Below the pieces are notes generated by a model. That model made no database searches and had not been told where the DNA came from. It saw nothing but the letters and a program-made list of their open reading frames with translations. Position numbers and translations under genes: made by a program. DNA of 36,657 nucleotides. It comes from Chitinophaga pinensis. GTDB taxonomy: Bacteria; Bacteroidota; Bacteroidia; 2-12-FULL-35-15. The stretch spans positions 1 through 36,657 of the forward strand of contig CAMCYR010000032.1 of assembly GCA_945885475.1 (NCBI GenBank), written 5' to 3'. Position 1 is the stretch's first letter, and every line of letters starts with the position of its first letter. Positions 17,401 to 24,961 of this stretch are shown in pieces.

Positions 17401-20400
17401 ATGGAGGCGATTAGTAAAGACGCATATGGCGAAGAGGTGAAAGACGTGAAATATTTTACAGTTCATGCTGTTACCGGGAAAGTTGTTCCGGGAAATGAGA
17501 TCAATTGGTTCAATATGATCACGGTAAATCCGCTGGAACCTGGTGATAAAGCTAAATTTATTGTCGGATCAAAAGAAGAAAATGTGTCTGTTTTATATGA
17601 GATAGAACACAAAGGGGAAATTGTAAAGAAAGAATTCATCACCCTTAATAAGGAGCAAAAGCTGATTGAAATTCCAGTTGAAGAACATCATCGTGGAAAT
17701 TTTTCTTTCCATTATATATTCATTAAAAATAATCGTGTTTATTCTCAGAATGGTATTGTTACAGTTCCTTATACGAATAAAGAATTAGAGATTGAATTTG
17801 AAACATTCAGAAATAAATTACTTCCCGGGCAGAATGAGGAGTGGAAAATTAAGATCAAGGACAAAAAGGGTGATAAAGTTGCAGCTGAAATGATGGCCAC
17901 TTTATACGACGCTTCCTTGGATGCTTTTAGGCCGAACAGCTGGTATTTTAATATCTACAATAATTATTATTCGAATTTATATTGGGATGTGAATAGTGGT
18001 TTCGGAACAGTGAATGCGCAACAATATAGCATCGACTGGAATAAATATCCAAATGGCTCCTATCGTTACTATGATCATTTAAATTGGTTTGGATATACGA
18101 ATGGATATTATGGTTATTACGATGATCTGGATGGAAATGGAGATAACAATTATAGAGGAGGCAGAAATAGAGCGTATACAAAATCAGTTTCCGCATCAGT
18201 TACAGGTGTAGTTATGGCCGATGAGGAAAAATCGATTGAGCAGGAGGATAGCAGAAAAAATAAAGATTCAAAGGAAGATCGTGGAGGAAAAGCAAACCTT
18301 GGATGGACGGGAGGAAATTCTATTTCAGATAGTACAACAGCAACCACCGAATCGATGAACGGTGAGTTTGCAAGTACTTTAACCGTAGATGGAAAAGGAG
18401 ATGTGTCAAAAGTTGCGGCTAGAAGTAATTTCGCAGAAACGGCATTTTTCTATCCCCAATTAGAAACCGACAAAGATGGAAATGTGATTGTTAAATTCAC
18501 GATCCCGGAGGCACTCACAAAATGGAAAATGATGGGACTTGCTCATACGAAAGATTTGAAATTCGGAACTATCGAAAAAGAATTGCTCACACAAAAAGAA
18601 TTGATGGTCGTTCCGAATGCCCCACGTTTTTTCCGTGAAAATGATAAAATGGAGTTTAGTGCCAAGGTTGTAAATCTTTCCGAAGGTGATTTAATCGGAT
18701 CGGCACAAGTATTCTTTTTTGATGCAACTTCAATGAAAGATATTTCTGCCCTTTTATTAAAGGATAATTCTGCAACGACTTCATTTACATCAAAAAAAGG
18801 TCAAAGTGCAGCATTGAGTTGGAGTATTTCAATTCCGGAAAGCCTTGGCGCGATTACCTATAAAGTAGTTGCGAAATCAGGAAGTTTTACCGATGGTGAA
18901 GAAATGGCCTTGCCTGTTTTAACAAACAGAATGTTGGTGACAGAATCTATGCCATTACCTATCCGCGGAAATCAAACTAAGTCGTTCCGCTTCGAAAAGC
19001 TGATCAGCCAAAGCAATGGTTCAACCACATTGCGGAATCATAAAGTCACTTTGGAGTTCACATCCAATCCGGCTTGGTATGCTGTGCAGGCTTTACCATA
19101 TTTAATGGAATACCCTTACGAATGTTCAGAGCAAACTTTCTCTCGTTTTTATGCAAACAGTATTGCATCGCACATTGCTAATTCATCACCTAAGATAAAA
19201 GCGGTGTTTAATTCATGGAAAAATACGCCTGACACGAAAGTGCTTTTATCTAATTTAGAAAAGAATCAGGAATTAAAATCGTTGCTGTTGGAAGAAACAC
19301 CTTGGGTGTTAGATGCAAAGGATGAAACAGAACGAAAAAAACGTGTCGCGCTATTATTCGACCTGAATAAAATGAGTAACGAATTATCCGGAGCACTTAA
19401 AAAATTAGAGAATATGCAAACACCAAATGGAGGATTCCCTTGGTTTGAAGGGATGCGCGATGACCGGTACATCACGCAGCATATTGTAACGGGAATGGGC
19501 CATCTTGATAAATTGGGAGTGAAAAATATACGCGAGGATGCAAAAGTATGGAAGATGGTGAAGGACGGAACGAGGTATCTTGATAATCGTATCCGTGAAG
19601 ATTACGAATGGATATTGAAACACGATAAGGTCAATATTGATAAGAACCACTTAGGTTATTCTCAAATTCAATACTTATATGCGCGCAGCTATTTTAAAGA
19701 TGTAACAATCGATAATAGAAATCAAAAAGCATTCGATTATTATAAAGGTCAGGCGAAAAAGTATTGGGTAGATAACGGCAGATACATGCAAGGGATGCTT
19801 GCTTTAGCATTGAATCGTTATGATGATAAAGTTACCCCGAAAGATATTTTGAAATCTATCAAAGAAAATTCTCTCAATAGTGAAGAGATGGGAATGTATT
19901 GGAAAGAAAATTACGGAGGTTATTATTGGTATCAGGCTCCGATAGAAGCACAAGCGCTATTGATCGAAGCGTTTGACGAAATCAATAATGATAAAAAATC
20001 CGTAGACGATATGAAGGTGTGGTTGCTGAAATCAAAACAAACACAAGATTGGAAAACTACAAAAGCAACCACTGAAGCGGTTTATGCATTGTTGTTAAGA
20101 GGTACCGATTGGCTTTCAACGGAAAGTAATGTGGAGATCACGATGGGGAATATCAAAATTGATCCGAAGAAAATGCCCGATCTGAAACAAGAGGCTGGTA
20201 CAGGATATTTCAAAACATCCTGGAGTGGAGGAGATGTTAAACCAAACATGGGTGAAGTTACTATAGTGAAAAAAGATGAAGGTGTAAGTTGGGGTGCAGT
20301 TTATTGGCAATATTTTGAACAGCTGGATAAGATCACTCCTTCAAAAACACCATTGGTTTTGAAAAAGCAATTGTTCTTGCAAAAAAATACAGATGCGGGT

Positions 20401-20772
20401 CCCGTGATCGAACCGATTTCTGAAAAGACACTTTTAAAAGTAGGAGATAAAATAAAAGTGAGGATTGAGTTGCGGGTGGATAGAGATATGGAATATGTGC
20501 AGATGAAAGATATGCGCGCATCAGGTTTCGAACCAACAAATGTTATTTCAACTTACAAGTGGCAAGATGGTCTGGGATATTATGAAAGTACCAGAGATGC
20601 AGCAACTAATTTCTTCTTCGACCGATTGCCGAAAGGAACATATGTTTTTGAATATCCATTAGTGGTGACACACAATGGTAACTTTTCAAACGGTATTACA
20701 TCAATACAATGTATGTATGCTCCGGAGTTTTCGAGTAAGTCAGAAGGGATCAGAGTAAAGGTAGGGAAGTAG
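14464..20772 (+). CDS. Alpha-2-macroglobulin family protein with CxEQ thioester
   Basis: A 2102-residue envelope protein. An N-terminal hydrophobic segment (LRKIILLAIIALAGIAGAV) serves as signal peptide or anchor; there is no lipobox cysteine. Residues ~30-460 are mostly helical. An MG2-type block follows (FFFLDRAIYRPGQTVYFKG, ~620), then further macroglobulin domains. A region rich in Tyr, Asn, Trp and Gly lies at ~1160-1235 and a charged, Ser/Thr-rich linker at ~1250-1300, where bait regions lie in this family. The A2M domain (FYPQLETDKDGNV, ~1330) leads to the thioester motif CSEQ (C1554-Q1557), then a terpenoid-cyclase-like helical part and receptor-like end. Such proteins are thought to trap proteases in the periplasm. 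No pbpC neighbour is present, unlike the enterobacterial arrangement. Confidence 0.9.
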   Translation: MKLRKIILLAIIALAGIAGAVTLTAHKTNSKTTVFVFPKGSTYVKEWKKVDSLAAKGLTKSALEVVNGIYDKAKSENNAPQFVKAIIHRMKFEQYMEEYSLIKALTKLNEDAKEATYPVKPVLQSMIAESYWNYYQQNRYRFYNRTETVNFDNEDITTWDLKTIFSKVIENYQASLESIDSLKRTPLNIYDDILIKQLNSRKFRPTLYDFLSHRAVDFYMNEEPDITRPAYKFEINSESYFWNFADFVKVNIETKDTLSSKFYAIKILQDLAAFHSKDLDPKALIDVDLKRLKFVRRSSVSEIKDSLYLLALQKLENKFTADPASADVSHEIAQVYFEKGTKYNPIQSDENKWMKKQALELCDAVIKKYPSSDGAIDCQALKARITEHLVDFITEKVNAPNTPSRALLTFKNLKKVYVRIAQMDIDKYNKSIERYYGENLIKQYVKLQSIKEFSIDLPDDGDFQSHSSEIKLPELPMGHYVILIGSDKTFSYKNNGVAYAATWMSNISYINRRMTNGSCDFYLQHRETGSPLKGVTAQLYYEKYNYSIRKYEYIKSEKYTTDELGYFNVPATTEYRNFTIDFSYKSVSPMLSGAAETDRLQTDNGIYQYRIYKTDKNKYPKTFFFLDRAIYRPGQTVYFKGIMIKTDGETNELMPNTATTVTFYDVNYQKVADVNLTTNEYGTFNGTFTTPSGVLNGQMSLSNGSGNVYFSVEEYKRPKFEVKFNPVLGSYRLNENIKVNGIAKAYSGANIDGAEVKYRVVRNASFPYWWYWWRGYYPQSAQMEITNGVTTSNDTGAFFVDFKAIPDVGIPKSYEPTYSYTIYADVTDINGETHSSQTYVSAAYTALSLNVSIPALLEKENKKAFAIYSTNMSGQFEKAQGKVLIYKLIEPEKSYRARSWTQPDKYIITKEEFEKSFPKDLYKDENNMYKWKRGEKVFEKTFSNTSTLLPLKIGTSTTVNYTDSVKFGNLSSWKQGMYVMEAISKDAYGEEVKDVKYFTVHAVTGKVVPGNEINWFNMITVNPLEPGDKAKFIVGSKEENVSVLYEIEHKGEIVKKEFITLNKEQKLIEIPVEEHHRGNFSFHYIFIKNNRVYSQNGIVTVPYTNKELEIEFETFRNKLLPGQNEEWKIKIKDKKGDKVAAEMMATLYDASLDAFRPNSWYFNIYNNYYSNLYWDVNSGFGTVNAQQYSIDWNKYPNGSYRYYDHLNWFGYTNGYYGYYDDLDGNGDNNYRGGRNRAYTKSVSASVTGVVMADEEKSIEQEDSRKNKDSKEDRGGKANLGWTGGNSISDSTTATTESMNGEFASTLTVDGKGDVSKVAARSNFAETAFFYPQLETDKDGNVIVKFTIPEALTKWKMMGLAHTKDLKFGTIEKELLTQKELMVVPNAPRFFRENDKMEFSAKVVNLSEGDLIGSAQVFFFDATSMKDISALLLKDNSATTSFTSKKGQSAALSWSISIPESLGAITYKVVAKSGSFTDGEEMALPVLTNRMLVTESMPLPIRGNQTKSFRFEKLISQSNGSTTLRNHKVTLEFTSNPAWYAVQALPYLMEYPYECSEQTFSRFYANSIASHIANSSPKIKAVFNSWKNTPDTKVLLSNLEKNQELKSLLLEETPWVLDAKDETERKKRVALLFDLNKMSNELSGALKKLENMQTPNGGFPWFEGMRDDRYITQHIVTGMGHLDKLGVKNIREDAKVWKMVKDGTRYLDNRIREDYEWILKHDKVNIDKNHLGYSQIQYLYARSYFKDVTIDNRNQKAFDYYKGQAKKYWVDNGRYMQGMLALALNRYDDKVTPKDILKSIKENSLNSEEMGMYWKENYGGYYWYQAPIEAQALLIEAFDEINNDKKSVDDMKVWLLKSKQTQDWKTTKATTEAVYALLLRGTDWLSTESNVEITMGNIKIDPKKMPDLKQEAGTGYFKTSWSGGDVKPNMGEVTIVKKDEGVSWGAVYWQYFEQLDKITPSKTPLVLKKQLFLQKNTDAGPVIEPISEKTLLKVGDKIKVRIELRVDRDMEYVQMKDMRASGFEPTNVISTYKWQDGLGYYESTRDAATNFFFDRLPKGTYVFEYPLVVTHNGNFSNGITSIQCMYAPEFSSKSEGIRVKVGK

Positions 20773-20788
20773 TGCCACCAACCCTGGC

Positions 20789-20808
20789 CCTTCTCCCGCA
20801 GGAGAAGG
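20789..20808. repeat. Small palindrome after the macroglobulin gene (REP-like)
   Basis: A perfect 8-bp stem, ccttctcc / ggagaagg, encloses a cgca loop and is not followed by a T-run. The surrounding GC-rich phrase is unlike its AT-rich neighbours and resembles interspersed palindromic elements seen in many bacterial genomes. It could also be a weak transcript end for the macroglobulin gene. Confidence 0.4.
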
Positions 20809-20838
20809 TTGTGTTGCGAAGGTGTATTCTCATCGCAA

Positions 20839-20870
20839 TTGACGGATCGCTTTCTTTTTGATTATATTTG
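20839..20870 (+). promoter_or_regulatory. Promoter of the cupin gene
   Basis: TTG (20839-20841), 21 bases, then TATATTTG (20863-20870) match the Bacteroidota -33/-7 promoter. The box overlaps the apparent TTG start at 20858, which supports the later ATG at 20885 as the true start. Confidence 0.65.
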
Positions 20871-20884
20871 TGAATACAATTGAA

Positions 20885-21274
20885 ATGAAAAATCTATTTC
20901 TATTATTATTACTCCTTCCACTTTTCGCTTCAGCGCAAAATCTGTCACTGGATACGATCAAAGCACCTTCTGTTTTCGACAATATTTATAGCAGGGTGAT
21001 TGCCTCCGATTCATTAAGCAGCAGTTTTGTTATCTTCATTAAGAAGGAAGTCAAAAAGCATAAACACGCAACACATACCGAAAATGTATATATAGTAGAA
21101 GGGGAAGGAGAAATGTTGTTAGGTGATAATACCTTTAAAGTAAAAAAGGGCGATTTTATATTTATACCGATGAATACGGTTCATTCTATAAAAGTAACTT
21201 CGTCTATTCCCCTTAAAGTAGTATCTGTTCAGTCGCCCTATTTTGATGGAAAAGACAGAACGTGGATAGATTGA
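20885..21274 (+). CDS. Secreted cupin-domain protein
   Basis: A 129-residue protein with an N-terminal signal peptide, MKNLFLLLLLLPLFASAQ, so it is exported to the periplasm or beyond. The remainder is one cupin barrel. Motif 1 is HKHATHTENVYIVEGEGEM, with histidines and glutamate as metal ligands, and motif 2 is GDFIFIPMNTVHSI with the last histidine ligand. A mononuclear metal site is therefore likely complete. The start was chosen because the promoter box overlaps the upstream alternative. It is a lone gene after the macroglobulin, and the substrate or signal it binds is unknown. Exported cupins of this size are common in Bacteroidota and mostly uncharacterised. Confidence 0.85.
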   Translation: MKNLFLLLLLLPLFASAQNLSLDTIKAPSVFDNIYSRVIASDSLSSSFVIFIKKEVKKHKHATHTENVYIVEGEGEMLLGDNTFKVKKGDFIFIPMNTVHSIKVTSSIPLKVVSVQSPYFDGKDRTWID

Positions 21275-21328
21275 CCTGCTGCTCATGCCGGGTAATTAAA
21301 AAGAGTATCAATAATAAAAATATAATAA

Positions 21329-21680
21329 ACGAATAGCGCATCAGGCCGTTTTTCAAAATTGACAACCAACGATCATTCTTTATACTACACACCGAAATCA
21401 TTAGCGGTTATGCGATTTATTACAGTTGCATATACGGTCCCATTATTTAAACTAGTTTTCTAAAACAACCCTTATAAATTGGAATGAAGCACCAAAACAA
21501 GGGATGACTATTATTATCATAGTGTGGATCGTATTTCTTGCTTTATATGTTTTTAGTTATAAGATCGGTTTTTATGATTTATTCTTATTAAGTATGTTGC
21601 ACATGTTTTTCGAATTCCCTCTAAACCAATTTATATTTATAGGTATCGGTAAAGAGGCGAAGGTAATATTCAAGAAATGA
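21329..21680 (+). pseudogene. Decayed membrane-protein gene (frameshifted)
   Basis: Two frames join into one protein-like sequence. The first (21329-21463) reads SGRFSKLTTNDHSLYYTPKS then LAVMRFITVAYTVPLFKLVF and stops at TAA. The second is open from 21456, contains an ATG at 21504 and ends at TGA 21678. It reads TTLINWNEAPKQ, the membrane segment MTIIIIVWIVFLALYVFSY, then FYDLFLLSMLHMFFEFPLNQ. A one-base shift near 21456-21463 would fuse them. The parts look coding: hydrophobic segments with aromatic and proline turns, and few rare residues. I do not recognise the family. Alternatively the second frame alone is a 58-residue membrane protein starting at 21504. The remaining gap (21275-21328 and 21681-21886) holds the hairpin and promoter listed next. 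Confidence 0.4.
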
Positions 21681-21746
21681 GAATAGTTTTGCTTTGGACG
21701 CTTTTCAATTAATTAAAAAGAAGACCCTTAGCGAATAACATAAAGT

Positions 21747-21786
21747 CAACAAGCCCGGAATCGATTTATCGATTCCGGGCTTGTTG
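21747..21786 (+). terminator. 18-bp perfect hairpin without a T-run
   Basis: Arms caacaagcccggaatcga and its exact complement flank a 4-base ttta loop. It lies 66 bases after the decayed membrane-protein gene and 100 bases before rsmB. No uridine run follows on either strand, so it may be a Rho-type end, an mRNA stabiliser or a relic terminator. Confidence 0.55.
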
Positions 21787-21874
21787 TTAAATCGCCTCTT
21801 TCATTATCAATGTATACATGAGTTCAGCTATACATGTGGTTTAGATTATACTATATATACTTAATGATTAATAG

Positions 21875-21882
21875 TATATTTG
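21875..21882 (+). promoter_or_regulatory. TAnnTTTG box directly at the rsmB-like start
   Basis: TATATTTG ends 4 bases before the ATG at 21887. The expected transcription start falls at or next to the start codon, so the mRNA is probably leaderless. No TTG -33 element was seen. Confidence 0.55.
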
Positions 21883-21886
21883 TACC

Positions 21887-23122
21887 ATGGCTAAAGAATT
21901 TTATTTAAAGCACCACTCTTTTCATATTAAGGCAATCTTCAATGCATTAAAAGACATTTTCGAAAAAAACGAATATGCCGATAAGGCAATTGAAAAAGTG
22001 ATGAAGGCAAACAAGTATTGGGATGTTAAGGAACGAGGTTTCGTTTCCGATGTGACTTATGATATGGTTCGGAACTGGCGACTGTTGTTTGTATCCTCAG
22101 GAATGGAGGCGGGTGCGAAACTATCCGATAGAAACCTTTGGATGATTTTTGGAACGTATTTAGTTTTTGACGGCTATGGTCTTCCTGAAAGTAATTACTT
22201 TAAAGGACTGAATGAAAAGAAGATTATATCGCAGCTGGAGAAGTTTCATAAGATCAGAAAAATTAGAGAATCTATTCCTGATTGGTTGGATGAGATCGGT
22301 GAAAAAGAAATAGGGAAAGAATGGGATAAAGTTATTCGCGCATTGAATCAGCGACCGACAACCGTACTAAGAGCGAACTCACTAAAAACAAATCCGAAGG
22401 AATTACAAACAACCTTGGAGGAAGAAGGAATCACCGAAAGTACATTGATCTCCTGGTCGCCCGATGCTGTTGAATTAAAGTTTCAGCGTAACGTTTTCAG
22501 AACAGAAGCTTTTCACAAAGGATTATTTGAAGTTCAGGATGCCTCTTCACAAATGGTATCAGAATTTTTAAATGTTCAACCGGGGATGCGGGTAGTTGAT
22601 GCTTGTGCCGGAGCGGGAGGGAAAACATTGCATTTGGCTTCCTTGATGAAAAATAAAGGACGGATCATTGCATTGGATGTGAAAGCAAGAAAGTTGGAGG
22701 AATTAAAAAAACGTGCAGCCAGAGCCGATGTTCGCATCGTTGAGATCAGGCCAATTGATTCATCAAAAGTTATTAAACGATTAAAAGATACTGCTGATAG
22801 ATTGTTGTTGGATGTGCCGTGTTCCGGTTTAGGAGTGCTGAGAAGAAATCCTGATAGTAAATGGAAATTAACACTTGCGGAAATAGAAAGAGTGAAAGTA
22901 TTGCAAAAAGAGATTCTTACTAATTTTTCAGACATCACTAAAGTAGGTGGGAAGATGGTATATGCTACTTGCAGTATTTTACCATCGGAAGGAGAAGATC
23001 AGATTAAATGGTTTTTAGAAACAGTAGGAGATAAATGGAATTTGCTTGGTGAAAAACGTTACTCGCCAGAAATGTATCATGCAGACGGATTTTATATGGC
23101 CTTGTTGGAACGTGTTAAATAA
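21887..23122 (+). CDS. RsmB/NOP2-family RNA m5C methyltransferase
   Basis: A 411-residue SAM-dependent methyltransferase of the RsmB/NOL1/NOP2/Sun family that makes 5-methylcytosine in rRNA or tRNA. An N-terminal NusB-like helical part (~1-140) precedes the catalytic domain. FEVQDASSQMVSEFL leads to the SAM-binding motif VVDACAGAGGKTLHLA (D238 region). Motif IV is DVPCSGLGVLRRNP (C312) and motif VI is YATCSILPSEGE (C362), the two cysteines needed for catalysis and release. The domain order is as in RsmB (16S rRNA C967), but the exact target is not settled by sequence. It starts at ATG directly after a promoter box. Confidence 0.9.
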   Translation: MAKEFYLKHHSFHIKAIFNALKDIFEKNEYADKAIEKVMKANKYWDVKERGFVSDVTYDMVRNWRLLFVSSGMEAGAKLSDRNLWMIFGTYLVFDGYGLPESNYFKGLNEKKIISQLEKFHKIRKIRESIPDWLDEIGEKEIGKEWDKVIRALNQRPTTVLRANSLKTNPKELQTTLEEEGITESTLISWSPDAVELKFQRNVFRTEAFHKGLFEVQDASSQMVSEFLNVQPGMRVVDACAGAGGKTLHLASLMKNKGRIIALDVKARKLEELKKRAARADVRIVEIRPIDSSKVIKRLKDTADRLLLDVPCSGLGVLRRNPDSKWKLTLAEIERVKVLQKEILTNFSDITKVGGKMVYATCSILPSEGEDQIKWFLETVGDKWNLLGEKRYSPEMYHADGFYMALLERVK

Positions 23123-23593
23123 ATATTCATACCGATAAAATCATTCTTTGGTAATTTATTTTTGTTCTTCGCTTTCTCATTATATTTTATTGAAAAACAT
23201 CAAAATCGAACATTTGCTGAAATTATTTCAAAATTCATAAAAAATAATTTGACTGATTTTTAATGTTTTTCCGAATCTGTTTTGTTTGAAAAGATAAGTT
23301 GTTTTACAATAAATGTTTTTATTTTTTATTTTTTATTTTTATAAAAAATATTTTTCAATCTCTTGCATCGACTTTAAAATCAAATAGTGCAGAGCATTGT
23401 GTAAAAAAATAAAAATGAAAATTCTGCGAGTGAAAAAAATAAATTGAAAACAAGTTTCCGAGTTGATCAAAAATCGTTTCAAGGATATTAACAATATGAA
23501 CAATTATATGTTAATAAAATAAACATTAATTTTTTCGTTTGTGTTAAATATTTTTCTTACTTCGTATCAAATAATTTAATAACCAAAAAAACC
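23123..23593 (+). other. Very AT-rich 470-base intergenic region before the Lys/Ala protein gene
   Basis: No gene is supported here. It contains a run of T5-6/A repeats (23315-23340) followed by an approximate inverted copy, typical of bent or easily melted DNA. A weak promoter-like pair, TTTG at 23538-23541 and TTACTTCG at 23557-23564, lies just before the next gene. A 46-codon open frame continues after the methyltransferase stop (to 23263) but is probably chance. Confidence 0.5.
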
Positions 23594-23755
23594 ATGGCAA
23601 AAAAAGTAGCAAAAAAAGCAGCTCCAAAAAAAGCAGCTAAGAAAGCAGCTCCAAAAAAGGCAGCAAAAAAAGCAGCAAAAAAAGCAGCTCCAAAAAAAGC
23701 AGCAAAAAAAGCAGCTCCGAAAAAAGCAGCTAAAAAAGCAGCTAAGAAAAAGTAA
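23594..23755 (+). CDS. Histone H1-tail-like Lys/Ala/Pro mini-protein (53 residues)
   Basis: The gene is ATG to TAA, 54 codons. The product contains 25 lysines, 22 alanines, 4 prolines, one valine and the start methionine, arranged as KKAA and PKKAA units (MAKKVAKKAAPKKAAKKAAP...KKAAKKK). It has no acidic, aromatic or cysteine residue and no signal peptide. This composition matches the DNA-binding tails of histone H1 and of bacterial H1-like proteins (chlamydial Hc1/Hc2, Bordetella BpH1), but here without any globular domain. It should be a very basic nucleoid- or RNA-binding protein. Synonymous changes (GCA/GCT, AAA/AAG, CCA/CCG) occur between units. An intrinsic terminator follows after 5 bases and a 470-base AT-rich leader region precedes it, which supports a real, separately transcribed gene. 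Confidence 0.8.
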   Translation: MAKKVAKKAAPKKAAKKAAPKKAAKKAAKKAAPKKAAKKAAPKKAAKKAAKKK

Positions 23756-23760
23756 GAAAG

Positions 23761-23784
23761 AGGCTCGTAAGAGCCTTTTTTTTT
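23761..23784 (+). terminator. Intrinsic terminator of the Lys/Ala protein gene
   Basis: The stem is aggctc / gagcct with a gtaa loop, followed by eight T. It begins 5 bases after the TAA stop. Confidence 0.85.
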
Positions 23785-23810
23785 GCCCTTTTTTTTCCTC
23801 CCTAAGTTTC

Positions 23811-24842
23811 TTATTCCTTCAATTCCCTCTGAAACACACCAATACCAGGCTTATCATTTAATGTGATCTTTCCATTGATAAATTGTATTCCATCAAATGG
23901 ATCATTTTTGATTAATAAAGGTCCGTCCAAATCTGCATAATCTGTGAGCGGACTTAATTGTGCGGCAGCGGAAATTGCACAGGAGGTTTCACTCATGCAA
24001 CCCATCAATAGTTTTAGTTTTAATTCACGGGCGCGCTGAATCATTTTATAAGCTTCGTGCATCCCTGTACATTTCATAAGTTTGATATTGATGCCATGAA
24101 AACAATTTTTCACTTTATCGATATCCGAAAATCGCTGAATACTTTCATCCGCATAAAGTGGTAGCGGACTTCTTTCAAAAAGCCAATGTGCATCATCCCA
24201 ATTGTTTTTGGGTAAAGGTTGTTCAACCAGTAATACATTTTTGTCTGATAGCCAATTTATCATCTCCAGCGCCTCTTCTTTGCTTTTCCAACCTTGGTTC
24301 ACATCTATTGCAATTGGTTTGTCAGTGATGCTCCTGATCGTGTTGATTATATCTTTGTCGTTTTCGCCATTTAGTTTCACTTTTAATATACGATATACTT
24401 TTCCTTCCTCTAATTTCTGTTTGACTATTTCCGGTTCATCAATTCCCAACGTATAGGTTGTATAAGGCGTATCTGATTTGTTGCCTCCAAATAACTGCCA
24501 GCAAGGTTTGTTTTCAATTTTGCCTAGCAAGTCATTTAGCGCAATATCAATTGATGCTTTTGCTGCGGTATTATTGGGTGCCAATAAATCAATTTCTTTT
24601 AAAATACGTTCAAGGTCAAATGGTGCTTTTAGATTTTCGATGATCCCTGTTGCTTTTTTTAAAAATGCGAGTACCGTTTCATGTGATTCTCCAAGATATG
24701 GAGGCATACTCGCTTCACCATAGCCGGTTAGTCCTTCGTATTCTAGTTGAACAATTACGATTGGAGTCGTTGTTCGTGTGCCGTGTGCTATTTTAAATGG
24801 TCTATTAAAATAAAGCGTGTATGGTGTATAGGAAAGTTTCAA
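23811..24842 (-). CDS. Dipeptide epimerase (L-Ala-D/L-Glu epimerase type, enolase superfamily)
   Basis: A 343-residue muconate-lactonizing-enzyme-subgroup protein. Visible catalytic parts are the KxK base (K154, K156 in LKVKLNG), the magnesium ligands D180 (IAIDVNQGW), E207 (VEQPLP) and D232 (YADESI), the second base in INIKLMKCTG (K254, K257), and the substrate-binding ADLDGPLL near the end, which is typical of dipeptide epimerases. The usual role is epimerising L-Ala-D-Glu from murein during peptidoglycan recycling. The first codon is TTG with no upstream ATG before a stop, and MKLSYTPYTL fits the family start. It stands alone, between the Lys/Ala gene terminator and a lipoprotein. Confidence 0.9.
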   Translation of the reverse strand: MKLSYTPYTLYFNRPFKIAHGTRTTTPIVIVQLEYEGLTGYGEASMPPYLGESHETVLAFLKKATGIIENLKAPFDLERILKEIDLLAPNNTAAKASIDIALNDLLGKIENKPCWQLFGGNKSDTPYTTYTLGIDEPEIVKQKLEEGKVYRILKVKLNGENDKDIINTIRSITDKPIAIDVNQGWKSKEEALEMINWLSDKNVLLVEQPLPKNNWDDAHWLFERSPLPLYADESIQRFSDIDKVKNCFHGINIKLMKCTGMHEAYKMIQRARELKLKLLMGCMSETSCAISAAAQLSPLTDYADLDGPLLIKNDPFDGIQFINGKITLNDKPGIGVFQRELKE

Positions 24843-24961
24843 TGGAGAAGTTTTTTACGAATGTAATTAGAAAAAGGCAGGCGTTTGTTTACATTCTTAA
24901 ATTTTAAATACATGCATTGATTTAAATTAATGGAAGGGATTAAATTCTTAGATAGAATTTA

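Noticed and set aside
23123-23263. 46-codon frame continuing in frame after the methyltransferase stop
   Set aside because: It has no start codon of its own and sits in very AT-rich DNA where such frames are expected by chance.
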